In this document: piece after piece, positions 26,151 to 35,597 of the stretch
How the letters are laid out: each line of letters begins with the position of its first letter
How positions within the stretch are numbered: position 1 is the stretch's first letter
From: Agarivorans sp. Alg241-V36
GTDB taxonomy: Bacteria > Pseudomonadota > Gammaproteobacteria > Enterobacterales > Celerinatantimonadaceae
Direction of reading: 5' to 3'
Assembly (NCBI RefSeq): GCF_900537085.1
Contig: NZ_UNRE01000006.1
Span: 1 to 64,000 of the forward strand
DNA length: 64,000 bases
Notes under the pieces: generated by a model
What the model saw: only the letters and a program-made list of their open reading frames with translations
Told to the model about the DNA's origin: nothing
Databases searched by the model: none
Translations under genes and position numbers: made by a program

Positions 26151-26170
26151 CTTGTTGATACTAAATTGGC

Positions 26171-27280
26171 TTATTTGCCAATTAAGATGCGTAACATGCG
26201 GCGTAGCGGTTCTGCCGCGCCCCAAAGCAATTGGTCACCCACGGTGAAGGCAGAAATGTATTCTGGACCCATGGTGAGCTTGCGAATACGACCAACCGGA
26301 ACACTAAGTGTGCCAGTTACCTTGGTAGGAGTAAGCTCTTGAGCTGATAGTTCACGGTCATTAGGAATCACTTTCACCCAATCGTTGTGAGCGGCTAAAA
26401 TTTCTTCAATCTCAGCCACTGGAATATCTTTCTTCAGCTTAATGGTAAGCGCTTGGCTATGACAACGCATAGCGCCAATGCGCACACAAATACCATCGAT
26501 AGGTGTTTGGCTGTCACTGGTGCCTAAGATTTTGTTGGCTTCTACTTGGGCTTTCCACTCTTCTTTGCTTTGACCGCTCGCTAGAGGTACGTCAATCCAT
26601 GGGATTAAACTACCTGCTAGTGGCACGCCAAATTGATCGGTAGGGAAGTCGTCACTACGCATTTTATCGGCCACTTTTCGGTCGATGTCTAAAATGGCAG
26701 ATGCTGGGTCAGCTAACTCGGTGGCAACATCGTCACGAATCTCGCCCATTTGGCTGATTAATTCGCGCATGTTGCGGGCACCCGCGCCAGAAGCCGCTTG
26801 GTAAGTCATTGGGCTAACCCATTCAATAAGGTCTTTTTCGAATAAGCCGCCAATCGCCATCAACAGTAGTGAAACGGTACAGTTACCGCCTACATAGGTT
26901 TTTACACCCTTGCTTAAGGCTTGGTCTATTACGTCACGGTTTACTGGGTCTAGTACAATGACTGCATCATCTTCCATACGAAGAGCTGAAGCGGCGTCAA
27001 TCCAGTAACCATCCCAACCACTTTCGCGTAGTTTAGGGTAAACGTCTTTGGTGTAATCACCACCCTGACAGGTGATAATGGTGTCCATGGTTTTTAGGCT
27101 GTCGATATCGAAGGCATCCTGCAAGATGGTTTCGCCGGTGCCAACATCTGGACCTGCAATACCTACTTGAGAAGTACTAAAAAAAACCGGAGCTATGTGG
27201 GCAAAATCGCTCTCTTCGCGCATACGCTGCATTAACACGGAACCCACCATGCCGCGCCAACCAACCAAACCTACTTTCAT
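26171..27280 (-). CDS. asd: Aspartate-semialdehyde dehydrogenase
   Basis: Reduces L-aspartyl-4-phosphate to L-aspartate semialdehyde with NADPH, the branch point to lysine, diaminopimelate, methionine and threonine. The 369-residue product is of the E. coli type, colinear with it from the start [18 protein letters not shown]. Catalytic Cys lies in GGNCTVS, and the conserved [12 protein letters not shown] and MRCHSQALT segments carry the substrate-site Arg and the acid/base His. It is a single-gene unit with its own terminator. I saw no lysine riboswitch in the 168-bp upstream gap. Confidence 0.96.
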   Translation of the reverse strand: MKVGLVGWRGMVGSVLMQRMREESDFAHIAPVFFSTSQVGIAGPDVGTGETILQDAFDIDSLKTMDTIITCQGGDYTKDVYPKLRESGWDGYWIDAASALRMEDDAVIVLDPVNRDVIDQALSKGVKTYVGGNCTVSLLLMAIGGLFEKDLIEWVSPMTYQAASGAGARNMRELISQMGEIRDDVATELADPASAILDIDRKVADKMRSDDFPTDQFGVPLAGSLIPWIDVPLASGQSKEEWKAQVEANKILGTSDSQTPIDGICVRIGAMRCHSQALTIKLKKDIPVAEIEEILAAHNDWVKVIPNDRELSAQELTPTKVTGTLSVPVGRIRKLTMGPEYISAFTVGDQLLWGAAEPLRRMLRILIGK

Positions 27281-27448
27281 GGTCCGTTTTACATCCTTTA
27301 TTTTATGATCTTTGTGTTTGCTGTTTAGCTAAACAAGTACGTTTAACCAATCCTTGAGATTACCACTGGCAAGCCTGTAACACTAGCGCTTATCAAAGAA
27401 AATTGAGCGCTTTTCGACCACTATTTGCCAAGATGAATACAGCGTTAA

Positions 27449-27793
27449 TTAACGTGGGCCGGTTGGAAAGTTAACCACCTTGGGAGATTGGCGCTGATCT
27501 TCGCCAATATTGATGTTGCGGCTGCGACGCTTTCCTTGGGAGTAACGGTCGTAGCAGGCGTCGGTAATGCCCATTTCTTGGCAGAACTGAACGAAGCTGG
27601 CAAAGTCCTTGCCGCTAAAAGCGTTGTCGCTGCGGGTGAGTTGGCTGTCGATGTAGGCTTGGGTGCCATTAAAGTTGATATTGGCGCAGGCATCATAGGG
27701 CTGACCATATTCACTTACTCGGATAGCGCGCACCATTTTAATTTCGAAAATCCAATCGCCAATTCTTAAACAACGTTGATCAAACTGTTCCAT
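27449..27793 (-). CDS. Conserved hypothetical protein, 114 residues
   Basis: A 114-residue protein with a good ribosome-binding site (AAGGAATC) and no signal or membrane segment. The N-terminal half reads like a small beta-rich domain (LRIGDWIFEIKMVRAIRVSEYGQP). The C-terminal 35 residues are basic and Arg-rich (YSQGKRRSRNIN) and may bind nucleic acid. I do not recognise a family. The opposite strand also carries a long open frame here, but it lacks a ribosome-binding site and looks like a shadow of this gene. Confidence 0.6.
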   Translation of the reverse strand: MEQFDQRCLRIGDWIFEIKMVRAIRVSEYGQPYDACANINFNGTQAYIDSQLTRSDNAFSGKDFASFVQFCQEMGITDACYDRYSQGKRRSRNINIGEDQRQSPKVVNFPTGPR

Positions 27794-28080
27794 TTTGATT
27801 CCTTTAAGCTAAATAATTTGGCGAGATAATAAGAAGCCGCTCACCTTAAACCCTGTGAGCTACAGCACAAATTAAGCCAAATATTTAGCACTTAAAAATC
27901 AAAGCCTTAGTCCTGCTGGTGGGAAAATGTGTCGCTAATTAACGACAGTGGTGGGGGAATTTGCGGTTTAAATCTAGTCTGCTAGCAACAAAACTTTACA
28001 CTTATATCTTAAATCAGTGACTTAGCTCGATTATTCATCATATGAATTAACTGTCTCTGTTTGGCGACAGTGGGATTTTT

Positions 28081-29577
28081 GTGCATCTCTGGCATTATAG
28101 TCGGCTGTTTGGATTGTTGTTCCTCGCTAGGGATAGTTGTTTGATAAATTTTCGCGTGCTGGCCTCTATTCGCCGGCTTAGTTTTTGGGCCTTAGCCACC
28201 TTGGGTTTGCCGCTATTACTTAGTTTATTGCTCGCCTCTTACTACTTGCAGCAAGTGTCTATGCAAGGCCAGCAAACTGCATTCTTATCAGCACAAGTGG
28301 TGTCGGCAAGTAAACGTTTAGATGAATCTCTGCTGGATTTAGAACGCAGTGCTCGTCAATTTAGAGTGCTAGCAGATGAAAATCGATTAAAGCTCTATCA
28401 GCGGCAATGGCAACGGGTATCTAAAGGCTTGTTTGAACTGCGTACCGGCAGCGATGACAAGGAACTATTGCAGATTGTTTATGAGTTAGAGCAGCAATTG
28501 CAATCGCTCAGCGAGTTAATGGAAAGCCCGCAAGCTTTACAAAGAGTGGCGCTAAACATTCAATTTAAGCGCTTTGCCAGCTTAAGTCATCGTTTTGACC
28601 AGCGCAGCCAAAGCTTAATCAATGAACTGGCCATGGCCCTACAAGATACCACGCAACAAGCCCAGCAACGCTTGTTGTTTAGTATGGTAAGCCTGCCTAT
28701 TGCCTTAGCTGCTGCGGTATTATTGGTATTGGTAATTACTCGGCCTTTGCAACAACTGCGGCCACAAATTGCCCGTTTAAAGTCCGGCGAATTTGAGCAA
28801 GCCATTAAGGTAAGTGGGGCTACCGAAGTGATGGCGATAGCCGATGCACTGGATGATATGCGTTTACGCCTATTAAGTTTAGAGCAGCAAAAAACCGCCT
28901 TTATTCGACACATTTCACATGAGCTAAAAACGCCGTTAGCGGCGATTCGTGAAGGAAATGAATTGCTTTACGATAACAGCGCTGGGCCGCTTAATGCCCA
29001 GCAGCAGGAGATTACCGAAATACTGCGTGATAGCAGTTTGCGCTTGCAGCAATTGATTGAAGCCTTGCTCGATTTTAATTTACTGTTGGATACCCCTGGT
29101 GAACAAGTCCATCATCCGGTGGACTTAAAGCCACTGATTGAAAAAGTCTTGGCAAGTCATCGCTTAAGCCTGTCTAGCCGAGGCTTAAGTCCCAAGATAG
29201 AGCTGGGAGAGAGCCACGTGATGGCCAATCAAGAGCAGTTGCGGGTGATTGTAGATAACCTATTGTCGAACGCGATTAAGTTCTCACCGCAAGCTGGGGT
29301 GATAAAATTAGGTTCGTTTGCCACGGTAAACGGCGTAAGTTTATATATTGACGACGAAGGCGAAGGCATTGAATACGAACTACAGCAGCGGATCTTCCAA
29401 CCCTTCGTGCAAGGGAAAACCGCCAAAGATCCGCGTTTAAAAGGCAGTGGTTTAGGTTTAACGATTGCCAAAGAGTTAGTTGAACGACAACACGCCAGTT
29501 TGCGTTATCAGCGCTTAGAACAAGGCAGTCGATTTGTCGTAGAGGGCTTACAAGGAAGCGAGTTAGATGAAAGTTAA
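28081..29577 (+). CDS. glrK: Sensor histidine kinase GlrK (QseE)
   Basis: Membrane sensor kinase of the GlrK-GlrR envelope-stress system. From the GTG at 28081 it has 498 residues: TM1 about 36-55, a helical periplasmic domain to about 197, TM2 about 200-220, HAMP, HisKA with His280 (FIRHISHELKTPL) and an HATPase domain ending in the GSGLGLTIAK motif. The in-frame TTG at 28141 would give a family-typical N terminus (MINFRVLASIRRLS) with AGGGA upstream; which is used is unclear. It overlaps the qseG-like gene by 11 bp. The colinear match to E. coli GlrK and the gene order support the name. Confidence 0.9.
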   Translation: MHLWHYSRLFGLLFLARDSCLINFRVLASIRRLSFWALATLGLPLLLSLLLASYYLQQVSMQGQQTAFLSAQVVSASKRLDESLLDLERSARQFRVLADENRLKLYQRQWQRVSKGLFELRTGSDDKELLQIVYELEQQLQSLSELMESPQALQRVALNIQFKRFASLSHRFDQRSQSLINELAMALQDTTQQAQQRLLFSMVSLPIALAAAVLLVLVITRPLQQLRPQIARLKSGEFEQAIKVSGATEVMAIADALDDMRLRLLSLEQQKTAFIRHISHELKTPLAAIREGNELLYDNSAGPLNAQQQEITEILRDSSLRLQQLIEALLDFNLLLDTPGEQVHHPVDLKPLIEKVLASHRLSLSSRGLSPKIELGESHVMANQEQLRVIVDNLLSNAIKFSPQAGVIKLGSFATVNGVSLYIDDEGEGIEYELQQRIFQPFVQGKTAKDPRLKGSGLGLTIAKELVERQHASLRYQRLEQGSRFVVEGLQGSELDES

Positions 29578-30088
29578 ATTGTACGTAGTGCTGCTTAGTA
29601 TCGTAACGGGAATACTTAGCGGTTGTGAGTTAACACGCCCCAATCAACAAGTGGTGCCTGTTAGCGACGCTCAGCAACCAGAGCTAGGAGAGTTTGACCC
29701 TGCAGCCTACTATTTAAACCTTGAGACCCTTAATGAAGATCAGATATTCAACGAGTTAGAGTTGTTATTACTGGATCCGCAACAAGGCAACAACGGTATT
29801 AAACTTGGCCTAATATATGCCTATAAAAAGTCACCAGTGAAGAATCCGCACCGCGCTCATGCGCTGTTTAATAAGGCCTTAGCTAGCGACCAAGTATTTA
29901 CCCAACGTGGCATGCTGGTGGCCTTGAACGACCAAATTGCGGATAGCTTGCGTTGGCTACATAAATACGAAGATCTCGCTTCTACCCAGCAGCAGCAAGA
30001 AGATTTACTGCAGCAGCAAATTGGGGCATTAAAAATGCAGCTAGATGAACTCACGCGAATTGAGCAACAACTAAATGAACGAAATTAA
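29567..30088 (+). CDS. qseG: QseG-like outer-membrane lipoprotein of the glr locus
   Basis: A 173-residue predicted lipoprotein (lipobox LSGC, Cys20) that lies between the sensor kinase and response regulator, overlapping both (11 bp and 14 bp). In E. coli the gene at this place, qseG, encodes an outer-membrane lipoprotein that holds GlrK in check. The mature part is helical, with a Gln-rich C-terminal coiled coil (HKYEDLASTQQQQEDLLQQQ). Sequence identity is low, so the assignment rests mainly on position, length and lipobox. Confidence 0.72.
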   Translation: MKVKLYVVLLSIVTGILSGCELTRPNQQVVPVSDAQQPELGEFDPAAYYLNLETLNEDQIFNELELLLLDPQQGNNGIKLGLIYAYKKSPVKNPHRAHALFNKALASDQVFTQRGMLVALNDQIADSLRWLHKYEDLASTQQQQEDLLQQQIGALKMQLDELTRIEQQLNERN

Positions 30089-31436
30089 TCATCAAGGCGG
30101 AAAGTTATTGGTTGTCGATGACGACCCCAGCCTACTGCGCCTAATAAGTCTGCGATTACAATCGGCTGGATACGAAGTACATGCGGTAGCTAGCGCTAAA
30201 GAAGCCTTGGCTGAACTGGAAAGTTACCCCGCTCAGCTAGTTATTAGTGATGTGCGCATGGATGGTATGGACGGCCTCGCCTTGTTTAATGCGATAAAGC
30301 AGTTGTACCCTAGTTTGCCAGTGATGTTACTCACTGCTCACGGCAATATTCCCGATGCGATTGCAGCAACTCAACAAGGGGTATTTGGTTATTTAACCAA
30401 ACCTTTCGATAGCCAAGAATTGCTGGCAAAGGTGGCTGACGCCTTGCAGCTTCAGCCAAATGTTACCGAAGGCGAAAGCCAACAGCCACAAGCTAGCTGG
30501 CGCAGCGAGATTATTAGTCGTAGCCCAATAATGGACGTGCTGATAAAGCAAATTCAGCAGGTTGCGCCCAGCGATGTAAACATCATGATTCAAGGTGAAA
30601 GTGGCTCCGGTAAAGAGTTGCTGGCTAAGGCGATTCACCAAGCCAGTCAACGCCAGCAAGGCCCGTTTGTTGCGGTTAACTGTGCAGCCATTCCCGAAGG
30701 TTTGTTTGAGTCTGAGCTATTTGGCCACGCTAAAGGGGCTTTTAGTGGCGCGGCGAATGCCCACCCTGGCTTATTTCAAGCAGCCAATGGCGGAACCTTA
30801 TTTTTAGATGAAATTGCCGATACGCCCTTAAGCGTGCAAGTTAAGTTGCTGCGCGCATTGCAGGAGCGAGAAGTGCGTCCGGTGGGCTCAACCAAAAATA
30901 TTCCCGTTGATGTGCGAATTGTTTCGGCGACTCACCAAGATTTATATCAAGCGGTGCAACAACAGGAGTTTCGTGAAGATCTCTATTATCGCCTCAATGT
31001 GGTGGAGCTGGGCTTGCCGCCTTTAGCAAAACGTAGAGAAGATATTCCCTTGCTGGTGCATCATTTCAGCCAGCAAATTGCTGATCGCCAAGGCAGTGCC
31101 TTAAAAACTTACTCGCCAGAGGCAATGTCGAGCTTGGTGTCGGCACGTTGGCCCGGCAATGTGAGACAGCTTATGAATGTGGTTGAGCAAACTAATGCTT
31201 TGTCTACTGGGCCACTGATTCCAGCGCAATTAGTTCAGCAAGCCTTGCGTGAAAAAGCTGAGTTGGTGAGCTTTTCTCAGGCTAGAGATGAGTTCGAGCG
31301 AGGTTATTTAGCGCGCTTGTTGCGCCTAACTCAGGGGAACGTGAGCCAGGCAGCGCGCTTAGCGATGCGTAATCGCACCGAGTTTTACAAACTACTGGAG
31401 CGCCATCATTTGCGCCCCGAGTCGTTTCGCGCTTAA
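30075..31436 (+). CDS. glrR: Sigma-54 response regulator GlrR (QseF)
   Basis: 453 residues in three domains: a receiver (about 10-125, phosphoacceptor Asp59 in VISDVRMDG), a sigma-54 AAA+ domain (Walker A GESGSGKE 174-181; GAFSGA loop 221-226; Walker B FLDEIAD) and a C-terminal Fis-type HTH (GNVSQAARLAMRNRTEFYKLL). The sigma-54-contacting loop has Ser where most members have Thr (GAFTGA). It activates sigma-54 promoters after phosphorylation by GlrK. E. coli controls glmY and rpoE through it; whether that holds here is unknown. No glnB follows as it does in E. coli. Confidence 0.93.
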   Translation: MNEINHQGGKLLVVDDDPSLLRLISLRLQSAGYEVHAVASAKEALAELESYPAQLVISDVRMDGMDGLALFNAIKQLYPSLPVMLLTAHGNIPDAIAATQQGVFGYLTKPFDSQELLAKVADALQLQPNVTEGESQQPQASWRSEIISRSPIMDVLIKQIQQVAPSDVNIMIQGESGSGKELLAKAIHQASQRQQGPFVAVNCAAIPEGLFESELFGHAKGAFSGAANAHPGLFQAANGGTLFLDEIADTPLSVQVKLLRALQEREVRPVGSTKNIPVDVRIVSATHQDLYQAVQQQEFREDLYYRLNVVELGLPPLAKRREDIPLLVHHFSQQIADRQGSALKTYSPEAMSSLVSARWPGNVRQLMNVVEQTNALSTGPLIPAQLVQQALREKAELVSFSQARDEFERGYLARLLRLTQGNVSQAARLAMRNRTEFYKLLERHHLRPESFRA

Positions 31437-32656
31437 AGGTGCTTTTCGTTAAAGCGATCAACAATGACGGCACAAGCGGCGTCACCGGTGATGTTTAACG
31501 AAGTACGGATCATGTCAAAGATACGGTCCAAGGCAAATAATAGCGGTAGGCCTTCAATAGGAATGCCTGCTGCTAGCAATACCGCTACTACTAGGAATGA
31601 TGGCCCCGGCACGCCTGCCTGACCAATTGCACCTAGGGTTGCAGTGAAGATAATTGCTGCATAAGCCGCTAAGCCTAAATCTACTTGGAACATTTGTGCA
31701 AAGAACACCGCCACTAAGCCGTAGTAAATGGCGTTACCACTCATGTTAATGGTGGCTCCCAACGGCAGTACAAATGAGGCAGTAGCTTTAGACACTTTTA
31801 GCTCTTCTTCAACCACTTCCATAGTTACCGGCAGCGTCGCCATTGATGAAGAGGTAGACAAAGCAACCGCTTGAGGCTTTTTCATGGCGCTCATAAACTC
31901 GCGCACCGACATCTTGGAAAATAGCTTGATGGTGAGCGGGTAGAATATAAAACCGTAGATAAGAATCGCCGCCACGTAAACCGCAAATAACTTGGCTACT
32001 AAGCCCAACATAGCAAAACCAAAGGTGCCTACCGACTCTGCCATAAGGCCGAATACGCCAAGCGGGGCAATTAGCATTACGATGTTAATCATCCAAATGA
32101 ATGCACGAATAATGGTGTCTAAGCCACTCATAATGGGTGCTGTTTTATCGCTAGGTTGTTTTGACAGCGCAATACCAAAGAACAAACAGAACACCATGAT
32201 CTGCAGAATATTTGCATCCATTAGAGAAGCAAAAATATTCTCTGGGATCATGCCGATAACCGTTTCCATCACGCCAGGTACGGCACCTTTATCGGCGTAT
32301 TCGCTAGAAAACATATCGCTGGCTTGGCTTAAGTCGAGGCCGGTTCCTGGTTGGAACAGCGAGCCCATTACTAATGCCAACGCAACGGCTACCGCTGAGG
32401 TGGCCATGAAAAAGCCAAAGGTAGAAATACCAATTTTGCCAGCGGCAGGGCTATTACCTAAGTTAGCAGCGCCAGAAATAATGGAGACGCCAATTAGCGG
32501 AATAACCAGCATTTTAATCAAATGGATAAAGATTGCGCCGAGTGGGGCAAAAATGGCAGCTTGCTCACCCATTACTGCGCCAACTACCGTACCAATAATC
32601 ATCGCTATGACTACTTGTACGCCAATATTTTTATAGAGGGGTTGTGCGGTGTCCAT
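31433..32656 (-). CDS. Dicarboxylate/amino-acid:cation symporter (DAACS family)
   Basis: A 407-residue sodium- or proton-coupled symporter of the GltP/DctA family. It has about eight membrane segments with two re-entrant loops. Signatures are the serine-rich STSSSMATLPVTME, the GATINMSGNAIYYG segment (NMDGT-type motif with Ser) and the C-terminal DRIFDMIRTSLNITGDAAC. The ATG at 32656 is preferred: AGGAAA lies upstream and it avoids 20 non-family residues. Likely substrates are glutamate, aspartate or C4-dicarboxylates. It converges with glrR, overlapping by 4 bp. Confidence 0.92.
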   Translation of the reverse strand: MDTAQPLYKNIGVQVVIAMIIGTVVGAVMGEQAAIFAPLGAIFIHLIKMLVIPLIGVSIISGAANLGNSPAAGKIGISTFGFFMATSAVAVALALVMGSLFQPGTGLDLSQASDMFSSEYADKGAVPGVMETVIGMIPENIFASLMDANILQIMVFCLFFGIALSKQPSDKTAPIMSGLDTIIRAFIWMINIVMLIAPLGVFGLMAESVGTFGFAMLGLVAKLFAVYVAAILIYGFIFYPLTIKLFSKMSVREFMSAMKKPQAVALSTSSSMATLPVTMEVVEEELKVSKATASFVLPLGATINMSGNAIYYGLVAVFFAQMFQVDLGLAAYAAIIFTATLGAIGQAGVPGPSFLVVAVLLAAGIPIEGLPLLFALDRIFDMIRTSLNITGDAACAVIVDRFNEKHL

Positions 32657-32896
32657 CAAGTTTCCTGTTGTGAATAGTATTATCAGTGCGTTTGATGGTC
32701 GCGCATTGTACTGCAATTTGTATCCAAGGGCATTATATAAACCAATAAATAGACAATACTTGGTTTTATATGTCGTTTCGGGTGGTGGGGATTTAGCTTT
32801 GCTTGAGGTCTTATTGCGTTTATCGCGCTAAACAATTCACGTTTATTAGTGCTAACAGGCTATTATGTCGAACTTTTGTTACTTAGCTATTCCATT

Positions 32897-34147
32897 ATGC
32901 ATACTTTAGAGCAACTTCGTTCCGGCCAACTACGCCAACACACTCGTATTAATATCAAAGACAACCTCGAACAACTGCCAGAAGATTTTGCAGAGTATTG
33001 CCCTCTGGTTGAGGTCTTAGATCTTAGTGATAACCAATTGCGGGCTTTGCCAGAGTCACTTAGCCAACTGCAAAACTTGCGCATAGTGTTTGCCTCTAAT
33101 AACCAGTTTGAAGTATTGCCAGAAGTGCTGGGGCGTTGTAAAAATTTAGACATGATAGGCTTTAAGTCTAATCAGATTCGAGAAGTCTCTGCCGCGGCTT
33201 TGCCAGTTAAATTGCGCTGGTTAATTCTTACCGATAATCAAATTGAAAGCCTGCCAGAACAACTGGGTGAATGTAGTGAGCTACAAAAGTGTGCCTTAGC
33301 TGGCAACCGTCTTACAGCCTTGCCACAATCGATGAAGCAATGTCGTAACTTAGAGCTACTGCGTGTTTCTGCCAACTGTTTAAATAGCTTCCCAACTCAG
33401 CTGCTGGAGCTACCTAGACTGGCTTGGTTGGCCTTTGCAGGCAACCCTTTTTGCCAAGCTTTTGAGCATGGTTCTGGTCTAGCCAAATTCTCGCTTGATG
33501 ACTTTGTGGTCGACAAAGTTTTGGGGCAAGGTGCTTCTGGAGTTATTTCGTTAGCTCATCCTAAATCTGACGTAGATTTGCCCAGCAGTGTAGCAATCAA
33601 AGTGTTTAAGGGAGAGGTGACTAGCGACGGCTACCCCAGTGATGAGCTAGATGCCTGCCTGCATGTTGATCAACACCCTGCCTTGGTTAACTTTATGGGT
33701 CAAATAGACCAGGCTGATTGCTCGGCCGTAGTGATGAAGTTGATTCCCGAACACTTTAGCAACCTAGGCCAGCCACCTAGTTTAGCCAGCTGCACTCGAG
33801 ATACCTTTTTACCAGAGCAACAACTGGGTATTGAAGCGATTGCCAAAATAGTTGAGCAAATGCAAAGTTTGCTCTCTCATCTACGTGAGCACCATATGTG
33901 CCATGGCGACTTATATGCACACAATGTGCTGGTGGATGAGCAGCACAACATTGTATTAGGCGATTTTGGCGCAGCCTCGCATTACGAATATTTGTCGCAG
34001 GAAGTGCAAGCTAAACTAATACGCGTTGAGCAACGCGCATTAGCATTCTTTATCGAAGATATGCTAAGCATTTGCCAAGCTAGCGAGCAAAGCTCGAACA
34101 CTTATCAGCAGTTAAATCAATTGGCTAGTAAGCTGCTTGAAGCTTAG
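32897..34147 (+). CDS. Leucine-rich-repeat protein kinase
   Basis: A 416-residue cytoplasmic protein in which about seven leucine-rich repeats (residues about 15-190; repeats such as LVEVLDLSDNQLRALPESL) are fused to a Ser/Thr-type protein-kinase domain (about 200-416). Kinase motifs are the G loop LGQGASGVIS (near 208), VAIKVFK, HGDLYAHNVLVD (His336, Asp338) and DFGAAS (Asp356). HGD replaces the usual HRD. The start at 32897 lacks a clear ribosome-binding site; an upstream GTG at 32849 would add 16 residues. Related LRR-kinases occur in Pseudomonas and Shewanella. Target proteins are unknown. Confidence 0.85.
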   Translation: MHTLEQLRSGQLRQHTRINIKDNLEQLPEDFAEYCPLVEVLDLSDNQLRALPESLSQLQNLRIVFASNNQFEVLPEVLGRCKNLDMIGFKSNQIREVSAAALPVKLRWLILTDNQIESLPEQLGECSELQKCALAGNRLTALPQSMKQCRNLELLRVSANCLNSFPTQLLELPRLAWLAFAGNPFCQAFEHGSGLAKFSLDDFVVDKVLGQGASGVISLAHPKSDVDLPSSVAIKVFKGEVTSDGYPSDELDACLHVDQHPALVNFMGQIDQADCSAVVMKLIPEHFSNLGQPPSLASCTRDTFLPEQQLGIEAIAKIVEQMQSLLSHLREHHMCHGDLYAHNVLVDEQHNIVLGDFGAASHYEYLSQEVQAKLIRVEQRALAFFIEDMLSICQASEQSSNTYQQLNQLASKLLEA

Positions 34148-34191
34148 TTTTTCTAACTAGCACCTCAAAGCTATGAGCTGCTAAAAATTCT

Positions 34192-34710
34192 TTATTCTGC
34201 TTTTTCTTCCACACCTTCATTTACTTGGCGACAAGCCAAAATAAATTCGTGAGCTTCTTTTTTGGTTTCAGCAATTTTTACTGGCGAATCTACCACTAAT
34301 TCAAACTTGCTCATGTAGATGCTGGGCAGGCAAAGGTGGCGCTGAGTCATGTCGGAAAAGATGTCGATGTTATACAAAAACTCACCGCCCTCAGAATATA
34401 CATCCAGCGTGGTACTGCCGGTGAAATCGATTAAGAAGGTGGCATTTTGGGTGGCGTCTTCGCCGTTAATTCTCGGCTGCTCACCATCACGGCGTTGGTT
34501 AATGGTAATACTTTGCGAGGGTGAACCACCGTCTGCTCTAAAGTGACGAATTTGGGTAATGGTTTCGCTATCACCTGCAGAGCCAGGGAAAGAAGTCGCA
34601 GGAGGATAAAAAGTAACAGCTAATTGACTACGTGGTTGATCGTCTTCAACAGAACAGGCCGCCAATAAGGCAGAAAGCAGCGCAACAGCAGCAATACGCG
34701 GGGACAACAT
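34192..34710 (-). CDS. Lipoprotein, unknown function
   Basis: A 172-residue predicted lipoprotein from the ATG at 34710, which has AGGAG 6 bp upstream. A signal peptide with lipobox LLAAC (Cys19) is followed by SVEDDQPRSQ. The mature part is strand-rich (ATFLIDFTGSTTLDVYSEGGEF) with acidic patches. Three Cys in the mature region (two near the C terminus, HLCLPS and LACRQ) may form a disulfide. No known family recognised. It converges on the kinase gene. Confidence 0.65.
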   Translation of the reverse strand: MLSPRIAAVALLSALLAACSVEDDQPRSQLAVTFYPPATSFPGSAGDSETITQIRHFRADGGSPSQSITINQRRDGEQPRINGEDATQNATFLIDFTGSTTLDVYSEGGEFLYNIDIFSDMTQRHLCLPSIYMSKFELVVDSPVKIAETKKEAHEFILACRQVNEGVEEKAE

Positions 34711-34970
34711 TAGAACTCCTAAGTAAGCAACAAGGCTAACTACCTTGTTAGCTATTATCATCCCTGAGTAATTACTGAGCTTTTTACAGAAAGCGTTTAA
34801 CAGACGCAAGTGAAACTTTTAATTGCATGCTAACTATCGGTATTTATTTTAGTTTTTGCGAGATTAATAACACAAAGCTTACTAATTGCTTGGCTGTAAG
34901 CTCGGCAACGGTTGCCTAAAAATCTGTACATGATATTTTCGTTGCACGAATTATTGAAGGATCTCAAGCC

Positions 34971-35543
34971 ATGCCAAAGGCCAGTGAAATAAAAAAGAAT
35001 GCCGCTATCGAACATAACGGTAAAGTATATTTTGTAAAAGACATCGCCAAACTTACTCCAAGCGGACGTGCCGGTGCTAGCTTGTACCGCATGCGTTTAT
35101 ACGACGTAGCAACAGGCGCAAAAGCTGACGAAAGCTTTAAAGCCGATGAAATGATCAACCTAGCCGATGTAAGCCGCCACCAAGTGATGTTTTCTTACAT
35201 TGATGGTGACGAGTACGTGTTTATGGATAACGAGGACTACACCCCTTACAACCTAAACAGCGAAACCATCGCCGATGAAATTCCTTTTATCACCGAAGAT
35301 ACCGCTGGCATGCAAGTGGTTACCGTAGACGGTGCCCCCGTAGCGGTAGAACTGCCAGCCAGTGTTGAGTTGGTGATTGTAGAAACCGACCCTTCAATAA
35401 AGGGTGCTTCGGCCAGTGCTCGCACCAAGCCCGCCATTTTAAGCACCGGTTTATCGGTACAAGTACCTGAATATATCGCTAGCGGCGAGAAGATTAAGGT
35501 AAGCACTACCGAGAAGAAATTTATGAGCCGCGCAGAGAAGTAA
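34971..35543 (+). CDS. efpL: Elongation factor P-like protein EfpL (YeiP)
   Basis: A 190-residue EF-P paralogue of the YeiP/EfpL branch. Three domains are seen: KOW-like (about 1-65, with the loop [15 protein letters not shown] that carries the tip Arg in this branch), central OB (about 66-128; [23 protein letters not shown]), and C-terminal OB ([22 protein letters not shown]). EfpL binds ribosomes and helps translate stalling motifs, including non-polyproline ones in E. coli. The loop tip has no Lys that EpmA-type modification would need. It has AAGGAT before the ATG and a clear terminator downstream. Confidence 0.95.
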   Translation: MPKASEIKKNAAIEHNGKVYFVKDIAKLTPSGRAGASLYRMRLYDVATGAKADESFKADEMINLADVSRHQVMFSYIDGDEYVFMDNEDYTPYNLNSETIADEIPFITEDTAGMQVVTVDGAPVAVELPASVELVIVETDPSIKGASASARTKPAILSTGLSVQVPEYIASGEKIKVSTTEKKFMSRAEK

Positions 35544-35570
35544 AACGCTTCGATAAAGGCTAGATGTGCA

Positions 35571-35596
35571 AAGCAGCTTTAGGGCTGCTTTTTTGT
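35571..35596 (+). terminator. efpL terminator
   Basis: AAAGCAGC (35571-35578) pairs with GCTGCTTT (35585-35592) around a 6-nt loop, followed by TTTT. It terminates efpL 28 bp after its stop and just before the convergent lipoprotein gene. Confidence 0.85.
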
Positions 35597-35597
35597 T

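Noticed and set aside
27281-27448. Lysine riboswitch upstream of asd
   Set aside because: The gap is too short for, and shows none of, the conserved lysine riboswitch core elements.
27488-27769. 93-codon frame opposite the 114-residue hypothetical gene
   Set aside because: No ribosome-binding site. The other strand has a better start signal and composition.
28040-28080. Sigma-54 promoter before glrK
   Set aside because: A TGGC element is present, but no TTGCA at the right spacing follows.
31992-32636. A 214-codon open frame antisense to the DAACS symporter gene
   Set aside because: It lies wholly inside a well-supported gene, has no ribosome-binding site, and its Ile/Pro/Met-rich product is typical of a shadow frame.
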